From the NCBI RefSeq assembly GCF_002104995.1, contig NW_024468251.1, positions 1,054,001-1,118,000 of the forward strand: a stretch of 64,000 bases of DNA. Direction: 5' to 3'. Every line of letters begins with the position of its first letter. The first letter of the stretch is position 1. Positions 34,605-45,538 of this stretch are shown piece after piece. The notes under the pieces are model-generated. The model saw only the letters and a program-made list of their open reading frames with translations. It had not been told where the DNA came from and made no database searches. A program made the translations under genes and the position numbers. This DNA is from Linderina pennispora (lineage: Eukaryota; Kickxellomycota; Kickxellomycetes; Kickxellales; Kickxellaceae).

Positions 34605-37600
34605 ATGATCACCACAATCACAGACGACGAAGGGCGCATCCACCAGGCGACGCTCTCGGGACACTCGGTGGGGTGGACGCTGGACGGAGAGTTCCAGCGA
34701 CGACTAAGCTACAGCAGCGTGCTGAGCAGCGCCAGCACCGCCCCCATCGACCATGTGCTGTTTGCGCGGTTCCGCGGCAGCAGCAGCACGGCGCCCGCCA
34801 TAGCGCTATGCGTGTTCCGCGCCGACTTCCTTCACATCAACCTTCACACTGGCGACAAGTTCGTGGTGGCCCTGCCGTTTGCCGTGGAGCGCGCATACGC
34901 CCTGCACATCGGCGTGCTGGTGCAGCGCAAAGAGAGCCCGGGCGTGCGGCTCCCAATGGTGTTCAGTCCTGCTGAGCCCGCTGGGCGAATTCACCATGCT
35001 CGGGCTCAGCCGCTCCATGCACGTGCAGATGCGGCGCTCGTTTGCGCTCAGCCCCACCGAGAATGGCCAGATCACGGGCTTCACCGACCAGACGCAGACG
35101 ATGCTGGACACTGCTGTGTCGCGTGCCGACCGCTCGATGCAGTTTGTGCTGTGCTTTGACTCGGACAAGCTGCTGTTGTACCGGTGCACGGCCGCATATG
35201 CGTCACCGGCGGCCGACGATGAGCCCGGGCGCAGGGTCGGTGCGGTGAGACGCAAGAGCCTGGCGATTCCGCAGCGATCGGCGCAGCTCGTTATTGGGAC
35301 GGGCGTCGGTCAGCGAGTCGCCGGGCGCGCAGCTCGACGCATTCTGGGAGCACCGGCAGATGCGCGCCGAGGTCGTGGTGCATTTGTGTTGGCGCTGGCG
35401 CGGCTCGGATGACGCGCAGATGTGCGTTGTGCAGGCGCTGGACGGCAGCGATATCGTGTGCGTGATGAGCCGCGGGCTGGCAGTCGGGCTGGACACGAGG
35501 AGGTTCAGCCAGGTGTTCCGTGTGCCGGCCACATCCATGGCGGCGGTCGAGGCGACCAGGCCCGGTATGGACGATCTGGCCGTGGTCAGCGATGGCCGGC
35601 TCATGCTTATGTGCGGTGGACCGGAGCCATTGGTAGTGCCGGGCAGGAGCGGGGATTGCGCGGATTGTGCGTGCTGAAGGCCCGGTGGTGGTGGTGCAGA
35701 TGGCGGATGGAAAGGAAGCAGCACTCGCCAGTGTCCATTTCCATGACGCGCCTGTCGCGCTCCATCATTGACGCGCTTGTCGTTTGCGCTTGCGCGTCCA
35801 GTCTACGCGAAACTGCGGCATGCGATGCTTTCTGTCCTGCAGGAGGCCGGGACTGCCGATGACGAGCTGGACTGGCCTGCTGCAGGTGCTTGCTGATGAC
35901 GAGCTGCATGTGCCTGCTGTTTCTGCTGTTATGTGGCTGGTCTACGAGGACATGGCGACTGCATGCATTTGAGCCGCGTCCAGCGACTGCAAAGACTCGA
36001 GCGTGGGCTAGTGCACCTGGGCATGCGGAATACCGGGCATCTGGCTGTGCCAGGGTTCGCATCCTGGGCAGTGCAATTGCTGAATGGCAGTCCGACCATG
36101 GAGCGGTATCCAGACCTAGACGCGATCTCTGTTTCCGATGCGCAGCCAGTCGCTGGCGCACGTGACTCGCTGGCGATGCTGCGGACAGTCGGCGAGATCC
36201 TGTGGCATATGGCCACGCAAGGCGATCTCTCAGTGACTCTGGCGCCGCTGACTGCCCCGCCGGTACGCTTGGCGCCAGCATTGCAGTGGCTGGTAGACGC
36301 ATTGCTGGAGATGGCGCGCCAGAAGAGCCAGATGCAGTGGCCGCCGGAGCTCCTCAAGCTTTTGGGCCGCCACGACCTCCTCAAGCTGCTGGGCCGCCAC
36401 GATTCTGCTTGCCAGCACGCACATGCCATCTGCGATCCGGAAGAAGGAGCTGCTGACGATTGCGCAGCTGTGTGAGCGCGCAATTGAGGGCAAGGAGCCG
36501 GAGCAGGACATGATCATGGCGGTGAAGAGGCAGGAGATTGCCAGCGCGTGGTTTGCGCGCGACCTGCGCGTAGACGAAGTCTGCCGGCTGCTGCACAGCG
36601 ATGTGGATCTGGCAGTGGACGTGTCGCGGCTCGAGTCGCCGGAGGAGATCCGCCAGACCAAGGATACTCACCTGGGGCTTGTGGCCAAGGCGCACCCTCG
36701 GCCTGCCAGTCTCCCAGGCCCTGCTGGTGTTCAGCACGCAGCCGCTGAACGAGCACGACGCGCTTCCGGTCCGCCCAGTGGTGGTGTCGGCGCGGTTCCG
36801 CGGCAATCGCATCAAAAGCACATGGACGCCAGCCGAACCGGACCTGTGCTGGGCGCAGTTCCACAATGGCGTGGCCAGCGCATTGGCGCTGGACCGCGAC
36901 CAGGTCGCCAGGGTGCATGCATCGTGGGTATTGCTGAACCGCCCCGCGGATGAGCCGGTGGGCTTGCCGGGCGAAGAAGACAAGGTGCGTGATCACCGGC
37001 TTCTGCGTGCTTCGCATGCGGGCGTATTGCTCGGCCTGGGGCTGGCGGGCGCTGGCCCGCTGCGCACCCTGCCGCCATGGCAGGCGTTCCAGTACCTGAG
37101 CGCGCGCGACGGGCTGACGTCGGTCGGCTTCCTGCTGGGCACGGCCTGCGCTGCCCAGGGCACCGGCGACGCGCAGGCTGCCAAGCTCCTGTCTCTGCAT
37201 ATCCCCAGCCTTTTGCCAGCGGGGGCGTCTGAGCTGATGCTGCTGTCGCATGGCACACGTGCTGCTGCCATGCTCGGCCTGGGGCTGGTCTATGCGCGGT
37301 CGCAGAATCGCCGCATGGTCGAGGTTGCTCTGCGCGAACTGTCCATGTGCCGCACTGCCCCGGCCGAGGACCACTCGGCGCGTCTCGATGATGCTGATCC
37401 GGCTGAGAGCTCCCGCGAATGCTACGCCTTGTCGGCTGGCTTTGCCCTGGGCCTGCTGGTGCTTGGCCAGGGCCAGAGGACCGAGACCCTGGCTGACCTG
37501 AATCTGCTCGACACGCTTTCGGCCATGGTTGGCCGGACCGTCGGCGCTGTGGGCGCAGAGAGCGAGCGCACCGGCCGGCCAGGCAGCGCAATGCCAAGCG

Positions 37601-39067
37601 CGCATGCTATGCCTGGCGTATCGGATCTCGGCCCGGTTGCCGCCCTGGGGCTGGCATTCCTGGGCACAAACTACCGCCCGGCCGCCCACCGCCTAGCACT
37701 GCCTTCAACGCTGCAGCTGCTGCGCACCACCGATCCCTTCGTGCTGCTGTGGAAAACGCTAATGCGCTGCCTGATCATGGCCGATGCAATCACGCCCACT
37801 GCTGCCTGGATCGAATCAACCGTGCCCATGCCAGAGTCGCCGGAGCCGGATCTGGTGCGCGCGCGCCTGCACATTACCTCTGCCGCCTGCTTTGCGCTGG
37901 CAATCAAGCACGCGGGCTCCGAGGATGCAATGGCACTGCAGACGCTTTTGCAGTATTTCGACCAACTCCACGCACTGGCCAAACGCCCAGCCGCCGGCTA
38001 CGAAGCCCGGTTGACGCGGGCTTCGGCGCAAGCCTGCCTGAACATTCTGTGCATTTCCTGCGCCCTGGTGATGGCCGGCAGTGGCAATATCGAAGTGATG
38101 CGGCGCCTGCGCTGCCTGCACGCGGCCACACCCATGCGCTCGTACGGCGACCATATGGCATCGCATATGGCGCTGGGCCTGCTGTTTCTGGGCGGCGGCG
38201 CGCGCCTGACACTGTCACTGCAGCGACTTTAGCATGGCAGTGCTGCTGATTGCCATGTTCCCGCGCTTCCCGCGCTGGCCTGCCGACAACTACGAGCATT
38301 TGCAGGCGTGGCGGCATCTCTGGCCACTGTGTGTGAGGGTGCGGGTCTTGCTGGTGCGCGATGCCGGCACCGGCGAGTTGTGCCGGAACGCCGAGATTGC
38401 CGTGGCCGGCAGGGATGGCGAAATGGCGCCGTGCCGGCGCATCCCGGATCTGGCTGATGTGGAGAAGGTGCAGGTGCGTGTGTCCGGGTATTTGCCTCTA
38501 GATATTGACTTCAGCCATGAGCCGGCGGCCAGGGACGCACTGATGCAGCACTGCACGCTGTATGTGGTGCCCCTGGCACGTCCATTGCCGCCTCTGGGCC
38601 TGACGCCACTGCGCTTCGAGCGCTGGCTGAGCAGAGTCCCCCAGGCCGTAGGTGCGCTTGCCGCAAACCTTGCCAAGGGCGCCAATGCGGGCTCGGCCGT
38701 TGATGTGCTGGAGAATGCGCGCCAGCTGCGTGTCTGCGTTGCGGCGGCCAGGCACCCGAACTTTGCGCTTTTGCGCAAGGGCTGTGCGGAGCTGGATGTG
38801 TTCCACTGGCCAGAACGCGTTATCCTGGCTTGGGCCGATATCTACGCGAATGTGCACAAGCTTGCCATGTCCGAGCATGCGACTCGTGCCCTGACCACAT
38901 ATTGGTCGAGTCCCGATGCCGCGTCGACTATGGACGACTCTGACCACACTGCTGTTGCCCTCATGTACGCTGTACTGGATTTGCCAGCGCCTGCGGTCGT
39001 TGCCGAAGCCACAAAGCAAGTGCCGCTAACTGATCTCGTCAACCACCACCTTAAGAAAAAGCCTTAG
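34605..39067 (+). CDS. APC1: Anaphase-promoting complex subunit 1, with many frameshifts
   Basis: ATG at 34605 (MITTITDDEG) after a CT-rich leader, stop at 39067, about 1,485 codons. The N-terminal beta-propeller shows ALPFAVERAYALHIG and LPMVFS...SPLGEFTMLGL. The middle has helical and PC-repeat segments (LLSHGTRAAAMLGLGLVYAR, YALSAGFALGLLVLGQG, GPVAALGLAFLGTNYRP), typical of APC1 and proteasome Rpn1/Rpn2. The end has the C-terminal sandwich (LLIAMFPRFP, LQAWRHLWPL, VQVRVSGYLPLDI). Frame changes of +1 lie near 34970, 35300, 35665, 35755, 35865, 35965, 36430, 36690 and 38228. APC1 is the scaffold of the APC/C ubiquitin ligase that triggers anaphase. It is an essential gene, so base errors are likelier than decay. 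Confidence 0.85.
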
Positions 39068-39558
39068 TAATGTTTATTCCTCCCCAAGTGGCTTTATTGA
39101 CTTCAACATATTTGCCCATCATATATTGTCGGATTGGCATTCCCTTTTGGATTCCAGGTGGCACAGCAATGTGTAGCTGACGCATCTATAGGTGAACCAC
39201 AAATCACTCTCATCAGGAGATAAAGAGTAGAGACATATAGCGAAGAACTACCTTGTATGCAGCTGGAGCATCTGCCTAGGACATTGCGATTCAAAAAATA
39301 GTATACACCAGGTACACCATTGCAAACAGACTCAATAGGCAGGCTATGCACTCACACCGTTCTTGCCCAGCCTTCCAGGCATGCATGGCATTTGCCATAA
39401 GCCATGTACTACAATCTGAAAGTATTCACTATTGCTGATCGGCCTGTCGAGTGGTCAAACGCTGCTCATCCTACACCCCATTTCTCCTGTGCATTCTACA
39501 CATCCCCTGTACTACTGTTTCCATTTAACCAAGCTCGCATCACTCAGACATATCCGCG
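39068..39558. other. Intergenic, 491 nt
   Basis: 3' UTR of APC1 and promoter of the ankyrin gene; AT-rich, no motif called. Confidence 0.45.
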
Positions 39559-40354
39559 ATGGCGACAATGATGACTGAACTTCGTCTCTTGCCGGCACAG
39601 CGGCTCCACAAGGCTGTGGCTGAGAACGACCTGCAGACACTGCACTGGCTAATCGACAACAACAAGATAACCGACATCCAGAACAAAAGCGCCGATGACA
39701 ACGGCTGGACATCCCTTATGCTGGCAGCACGCCTGGGCCACAAGGAGATTGTAAAATACCTGCTGGGCCTGGACCACGATAACGAAGTGATCTCAACAGA
39801 CTCGTCAGGCAACACAATCCCGATGGTCAGCGCCAAGTACCGACACGAAGGGATCTGCCTGCTGTACTTGAACAGATACCCGCAGACCATGTCGGAGATC
39901 AACCGCGATGGCAGCAGTGCAATTAACGAGGCAGCTCAAAACGGAATGAACCGCGTTATCACCTTTATTCTGGACCATGGCGGCAATGTCAACCAGCGCG
40001 ATATCGAAGGGAACACACCGCTGCACCATGCTGCGTCGTGGAATCAGTTCAAGACCGCCGTGCTGCTGTTGGAGCGCGGTGCCCAGCCCTCGCTCAAGAA
40101 TCACAAGGGGTATACCGCTGTCGACTATGCGTACTCGTTCAAGCTAGAGAAGCATATGCGTGAGGTCATCAAGCAGCTCCAGGCGGCCAACAGCGGCAGC
40201 AGCAGCAGCAACAACACAGCAGCAGCAACAGCCGCAGCAACAGCAGCAGCAACAGCCAGGATCTCAGCCACAAACGCCATCAGCGATCACAAGTGTCTCT
40301 CCTCGTACACCAGTCCTCGACACCATCTTGGCCCACAGCTCATCACCAAGCTAG
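39559..40354 (+). CDS. Ankyrin-repeat protein, AVO2-like (TORC2 subunit candidate)
   Basis: ATG at 39559. About 210 ordered residues hold five ankyrin repeats: QRLHKAVAENDLQTLHWLI, DDNGWTSLMLAARLGHKEIVKYLL, SGNTIPMVSAKYRHEGICLLYL, DGSSAINEAAQNGMNRVITFIL, EGNTPLHHAASWNQFKTAVLLL. The order, spacing and short second helix region look like Avo2, the ankyrin subunit of TOR complex 2; that assignment is by memory of the family and is tentative. The tail is a CAG-type repeat near 40198-40262. One +1 change near 40210 moves it from an Ala to a Gln frame (QQQQQPQQQQQQQ, then QPQTPSAITSVSPRTP), stopping at 40354. I prefer the Gln version because it ends before the convergent gene 47 nt away. Confidence 0.6.
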
Positions 40355-40401
40355 TGTTTATCGTATATTTAGCCTCACCCATCCTACAACACACTAGCAG
40401 C

Positions 40402-40765
40402 CTAGTCCACCCGCAGCGCCGTTTTCTTGTTCTGCTTTACTGCGTCGTCGATGCTTGCGATCAGCTTCGTGTAGTAGCCCTTGTTCGACACCGGATCGGT
40501 GATTGCCTCCGAGAGCTTGTTCTCGGCCCGGTACTTACTCGACACGAGGTTCTCGATCGCCGATACTTCCTTCTCGACCACAGCAAGTCCCCTGGTTCAG
40601 CTGGTCGCCGTGCAGCGCACTCAGCTTGTCGAATTTGTTGGTCATTTGCCGCTTCAGCACGTCGCGGTAGCTGTGTGTCGGGCGCAGCTTGTCGGCTGGC
40701 CACAGACTGACTGCCCGCGAGTACGCCTTGTATAGTTCGCCGAGCTTTCCGGTGTACTTTGACAT
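40402..40765 (-). CDS. CBP6/UQCC2-like cytochrome b assembly factor
   Basis: ATG at 40765, stop at 40402, with one +1 change near 40585; 120 residues after correction. It starts SKYTGKLGELYKAYSRAVSLWPADKLRPTHSYRDVLKRQ, a LYR-less helical opening with W-P-x-D as in CBP6/UQCC2/Mnf1. It ends with KGYYTKLIASIDDAVKQNKKTAL, resembling the YYxRLINAVD segment of yeast Cbp6. Cbp6 works with Cbp3 at the mitochondrial ribosome exit to promote translation and early assembly of cytochrome b. No classical presequence is obvious, as in yeast Cbp6. Other small mitochondrial assembly factors are possible. Confidence 0.6.
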
Positions 40766-41038
40766 TTCGAATGGAGCGCAAAAACGAGTTGGTATAAAAA
40801 TTTGGAGTTGAGATAAACAGGGAGTTGGTTGCAGTAATTAATGGGCCCAAGTGTTTCTGGATCGCTCTCAAGGACATCAAAGCCTGCCCGCCCCGCTGCG
40901 GCACACACAAAACTCCCTCACCAGGTCTTTTTAAGGGCCAAAGCCAATTTCGAAATCCCCTCTCTGCCCTGTACCATTCCACCCCCTTTCTATCTCACCC
41001 TCTTTTCGTGTTAAAAAAGGTCACCATACCGAACAACA

Positions 41039-43169
41039 ATGCTACAGGAAATTGACGACGCTCTCAAAAACCATAGCGGTGCCGACTTCATTGCTCGGCT
41101 GCTCGATGAGGAAACCAAAATGGGCGCGCTGTCAGATAGCGTGCTCTTGGACAGTGCCAGCACGGCTCCAGATCAGCGCCAAAGAGCTGGTATTAGACAT
41201 CTACGGCAAGCTAAGCAACAGCTTGGGTGACCCAGCTGCACAAGACTACATACACATGCTGCAAAGTCGGTATATTCTGGTCGGCGCGACACTGTTTGAT
41301 CTTGCCCGAGTGTTCGGCACCGCCCAGACGCAGCAGGTCGAAGGCGTCCTGGACCAGCTGTGTGCCAATGCACCGTGGCTCCTGTCCGAGATCGAGGCCG
41401 CATATGATCTGCTCATGGAGCAGCTGACCGAGTTTGAGCGCAGGTACACGGGCTCAGGACTGCCAGAGTCCCTCGAAAGAGTCTGTCGTGATTTGCAGCT
41501 GCACCTGGGAATAGCGCAGAGCTGGCGAGGGCTGGCCGAGGTGTGCATTGCTGCGGTCATGGTGCTGGCCCAGGACAAGCAGTGTCTGCTGCGGTTATCG
41601 CGCGTATACGGCACAGTGACACATCTAGTGGTTGGCCTGGAGCGCAAGGCCATGGATGCCGAGGGTAAGGAGACATATGGCAGAATTGTCGAACTGGCCA
41701 AGAAACTCAAGTGGCAGTGGTGCAGCCTGGCGTTCCACATCTGCCGGCTGTTGCTCGACCCGGCCGGCGAGCAGGCCAAGCACCGGAAGGTGAAGGCTGA
41801 GCTGTCGGTGGCCAGCGGCTCGGCTGTGTTCATGGAGCTGCTGGACAGCATGGAGACCCAGTTTACAGAGCTAGTACCATTCAGCAATGCGCCAATCCTG
41901 TTCGATATCGAGTTTGGCTTCGGACTGCGGCCAATGCTCCGGCATGCTGCGGGGTCATCGGGGGACTTTGACGAGGCACAGCTCGACTACATCATCATGT
42001 CGATCGACCAGCTCAGTTGACATGTCCGACCCCTTATACCGGTATGGGCTGGTGTCGCTGCAGCAGCGGATCCTAGATGCGCAAGCGCCGGTGGCTGACT
42101 ATGGGACAGGATGCAGGAGCGCAGTGGTCCTCGGGTAACGACACAGAAGCTACAGCAAACGATAGCGCTATTGATGCCGAGGTAGTTGCGCAGGTACAGG
42201 AGCTGATCCCCGATCTGGGCGCTGGGTTTGTCCGCGCATGTCTTGCATACTACGACCTCAACCCCGAGGCAGTTATCATGGCCATTCTGGAAGACAACCT
42301 GCCGCCGTCGCTGGCTGGGCTCGACCGGACGATGGCCGACACACCAGTGGCCACTACTGCAGCCCCCACCACAGGAATCCCGAGTACCGCAGCAAGCGTT
42401 GCCGACGAATCCGCAGCCGAAAGCGATGCTCCGACGGCAGAGCACAGCGCGTTGGATGCGCGTCGCAATATCTTTGACAACGACGAATTCGACATCTTCC
42501 GGCGCAACACACTCGACTGGTCGCGCGTGCATCGCAAGAAAGCCGATGAGCAGACCGACATCAATGCGGGTGACCATGCTGTCAAGAGCCGCATCATGGA
42601 GATTGTGCAGCGCATTGAAGAGGACGACGAGTACGACGACACGTACGACGACACCGTCCAGGACAACGCCGTAAACGATGCACAGGACGCCGACGAGTTC
42701 ATCGATGCCAGCAAGAAGCGCGGGCTGCCTGAGCCAGCAGCGCACAAGAGCGATGGCGCACCAGGCTGATCCGACGCGGGCCTGGGAAGAACTGCTGGTG
42801 CGCCAGTTCATCTCTGACCCGTCGGTGTTTGAGCGGAAGCGCGAGGCGCGCACGTCAAAGACACGCCAGAGCCTGCGTGCGCAGACGGGCTTGTCTGACG
42901 AGCAGCTCGAAGGGTGGCACATCATGTTCCTGCGCAGTCCGCGCAGACAGCAGGCTGTTGACCGCTTTGGATGGCAAGGCGAGCAGGCAGCAGTGCCGGC
43001 ATCCGCCAAGAAGCAGCAGAATAGCAGCAGCGGTCCTGCAAGCGGTCCGCCTGCAGGCAGCGCTGATCGAGACCGCCGGAGGAAAGAGAAAAACAAGGCC
43101 AAGGTGGCCAACCACCACCGCAAAAACCAGCACGACCGCAAGATGCGCGGCGCAGTGCCCAAGGACTAA
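41039..43169 (+). CDS. CUE3: CUE-domain protein CUE3/ASCC2 (ribosome quality control trigger complex)
   Basis: ATG at 41039, stop at 43169. The +1 changes near 41165, 42018, 42105 and 42765 leave exactly 709 codons. The first 320 residues are a helical domain. The CUE domain is at about residues 385-430 (VQELIPDLGAGFVRACLAYYDLNPEAVIMAILEDNLPP). Then comes the family's conserved RRNIFDNDEFDIF, and near the end LLVRQFISDPSVFERKREAR and LTDEQ-like LSDEQLEGWHIMFLR, followed by a basic tail. Cue3/Rqt3 and human ASCC2 bind K63-linked ubiquitin on collided ribosomes (and, for ASCC2, alkylation repair foci) and recruit the Slh1/ASCC3 helicase. It converges on the glutaredoxin gene, about 78 nt away. 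Confidence 0.85.
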
Positions 43170-43247
43170 GACCAGCTTTCTGTAGTCAAAAGTAGACCAT
43201 GTTGCATTATAAAGACAGTCTGAAAACGGCGTACATTAGCCTCCAGC

Positions 43248-43957
43248 CTAGTCGGCCTTGGATACCAGCCGGGATCATCTCGGCCAGCTCACCAGACTCG
43301 ATCATCTCTGTGACAATATCGACGCCGCCCACGAGCTCGCCCTCGATGTAGAGCTGCGGATAGGTGGGCCAGTTCGAGTATTCCTTCAGGCCCTGGCGCA
43401 CCTCCTCGTCGCTGAGGATATCAAAGTACCCGTACTTGATGTTCTGCTCATTGAGCATGTTAATGATTTTCTTCGAGAACCCGCACCTGGGCTGCGCTGC
43501 CGTGCCCTTGATGAACATCCATGACAGGCGCACGCTCCACCAGCCCCTTCAGCCGTGTGTTCAGATCCTGCTTGATCTCGGCCGGCGCCTCTGCGCTGTT
43601 GCTTGCCTGCGCGCTGATGCCGTTGGCTGCTGCGCAGTTCTTGGCCACCTGGTTCACGATCTCGGCCACGTTGACGCCGTCGACGCGCCCCAGGATCTTT
43701 GCACCCCTGGCAATGATCACTGTGGGCACCGCCGAGATCTCGTATGCCTCGGAGATCTCCGGGAACTCCTCGGCTTCCACCTTGAAGAACGTGGTCTTTG
43801 CGTATTTGGCGCCCAGCTCGTCAATGACGCCGTTGACCTGCTCGCACTGCACTGCCCAGTCTGCCCAGAAATAAATGGCGACTGTCTGCGCATTCTCCTC
43901 GAGCTTTGAGCGCAGCTGTGTCTCCTCGGTAAGCTTGATGATGTTGTCGTTGGACAT
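43248..43957 (-). CDS. GRX4: Monothiol glutaredoxin GRX3/GRX4 (PICOT family)
   Basis: ATG at 43957; the corrected end is at 43248 (IPAVSKAD-stop), about 235 residues. The N-terminal thioredoxin-like domain has WADWAVQC in place of CxxC, as in PICOT proteins, and the cis-Pro segment SAVPTVI. The glutaredoxin domain has the monothiol active site CGFS, then [19 protein letters not shown]. The +1 changes are near 43515 (between VERAPVM and FIKGTAAQP) and near 43260; without the second, the frame would run to 43207. These proteins bind a [2Fe-2S] cluster with glutathione and signal iron status to transcription factors in the nucleus and cytosol. Confidence 0.9.
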
Positions 43958-44300
43958 CCTGGTGTGTGTATGTGTAAGAGTAGAGGAAAAATAAGAATGC
44001 GGTGTGAGAGAGAAAGAGCCGGGTCGCTGGACAGAACAAAAATCTTATGACTAATCCGCCTGGATTGCCCAGCGGCCCGCTACGGCCCGGCGATGGTGCA
44101 ATTGCATGAGGAAAATTATCCCGCAATTCCTGATCCGCAATCTGATCCGCAATCAATTAGTGACGTACGCTCCATGCAGCGCGCTACTCGCGGTTCCAGC
44201 CAGCCCGTCGCATTTAGCCTCTTGCCTTGGCTGACAGTTCAAATTTCATACACATACACACAGCACTCCTACTCTACATATCTACGCACACCCAGTTACA
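43958..44300. other. Divergent promoter between GRX4 and RPN12, with a 12-bp tandem repeat
   Basis: 343 nt. tgatccgcaatc occurs twice head to tail at 44131-44142 and 44143-44154. I looked for the proteasome PACE element (GGTGGCAAA) and did not see it. Confidence 0.5.
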
Positions 44301-45184
44301 ATGTCAAGGGCACTGAGCGCAAAGGAACTCACCGCGCTGTACGAGAGCACGCGCGCCGCTATGGATTCGCCGAGCCCGAATCTCGACACCCTCCGGTCCC
44401 AGCTGTCCAAGCTGAAGGTGGGGCTGGTTCAAATTGCCATGCAGAACAGCGAGGTGGCGACAGACACCTCGTACCTGCTTCTAAAGCGTAAGTGTACCCA
44501 ATGAGCGTAACCAATGCACTGCATTTGGCCACAAACAGTACATTCAACATATTGCGCTCGCGTGTAGGCAGTGCACTGGAACTGGGCGCAGAGTTTTCAG
44601 TAAAGGTCGGCGATATCCCCGCGTTTGAGCGCTACATGGCACAGCTGGAGTCGTACTACTTTGGAGACAACCTGGGCCTGGAGGAGTCAAAGGTGATGTA
44701 CCCGCTGATCGGGCTGAACCTGCTGCGGATGCTGTCGGAGAACCTGATCGCAGACTTCCATACGACACTGGAGCGTATTGACCTCAACCAGATCCTGAAC
44801 AACGAGTTTGTCGCACACCCGGTGAAGCTGGAGCAGGCGCTGATGGAGGGCAGCTACAAGAAGGTGTGGCAGGCGCGCGCCGAGGTCCCGACGCCTGAGT
44901 ACCTGTTCTTTGTGGACATCCTGATGTCGACTATTCGCAATGAGGTTGCGTCGTGCACAGAAAAGAGCTACGCGAGCCTGCCGCTGGACGACGCCAAGAC
45001 GGTGCTGTTCTTTTCGAACATGGATGAGCTGCTGACATTTGCGCAGGAGCGCGGGTGGGATGTCAGCCCCGCGGAGAAAAAGGTTACGTTCCCGTCACAC
45101 GTCGAGAATATGCGTGTGTTCCAGGGCGAGAGCATCATGCACCAGACGTTGAGCTACGCACGGGAGCTTGAGCGCATTGTCTGA
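44301..45184 (+). CDS. RPN12: 26S proteasome regulatory lid subunit RPN12, two exons
   Basis: Exons are 44301-44487 and 44568-45184, with an 80-nt intron (gtaagt...tgtag); 267 residues, intact. The splice gives LLLKRSALELGAEFSV, aligning with the family's KRxVLEIGAQWS region. Other family segments are PAFERYMAQLESYYF, YPLIGLNLLRMLSEN, FHTTLERI and, at the C-terminus, QTLSYARELERIV. Rpn12 (PSMD8) is a PCI-domain subunit whose incorporation is the last step in lid assembly. The minimum leader before the ATG includes a CACA/TATC-rich tract. Confidence 0.93.
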
Positions 45185-45538
45185 GCTGCCCGACAGAGTA
45201 GACTCTCCTACACCCCCTCTTTTTTATGTCACTACCAAAAACCGTATCTTATTGGGCTCTACTGGCCAGTGTGCGTGCAATGTATGGCATATGCCAGATA
45301 CGTCAGTGTGCATTGATGCGGTCCACAGAACCGCAGCTGGAGCCTTTGCTGTGACTCAGAACTATCTCTATGAAGAGAAACGATGATTGCCATGTGGGAA
45401 GGCAGAGAATTACCTTTTCATGTTCCGCTATTTGGGTGCAGTATGTTTTCCTGGGACCACCAGCTATAAAAGCAGCCGCGGACCAAGCGCTCCTTCGTCT
45501 GCATCTTTGCCACAATCGCCATTTTATTATTCTCTATA
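45185..45538. other. Intergenic, 354 nt, with a TATA box
   Basis: CTATAAAAGCAG at 45464-45475 lies about 70 nt before the next ATG, the clearest TATA element in the window. No gene seen. Confidence 0.55.

Noticed and set aside
36514..37689. Minus-strand frames under APC1
   Set aside because: Shadows of the PC-repeat region of APC1.
34900..39067. APC1 as a pseudogene or several small genes
   Set aside because: All domains are colinear and the shifts are single bases without sequence decay; base errors explain it better.
44415..44440. GGTTCAAATTGCC resembling a tRNA B box
   Set aside because: Lies in the first RPN12 exon; no A box or cloverleaf around it.
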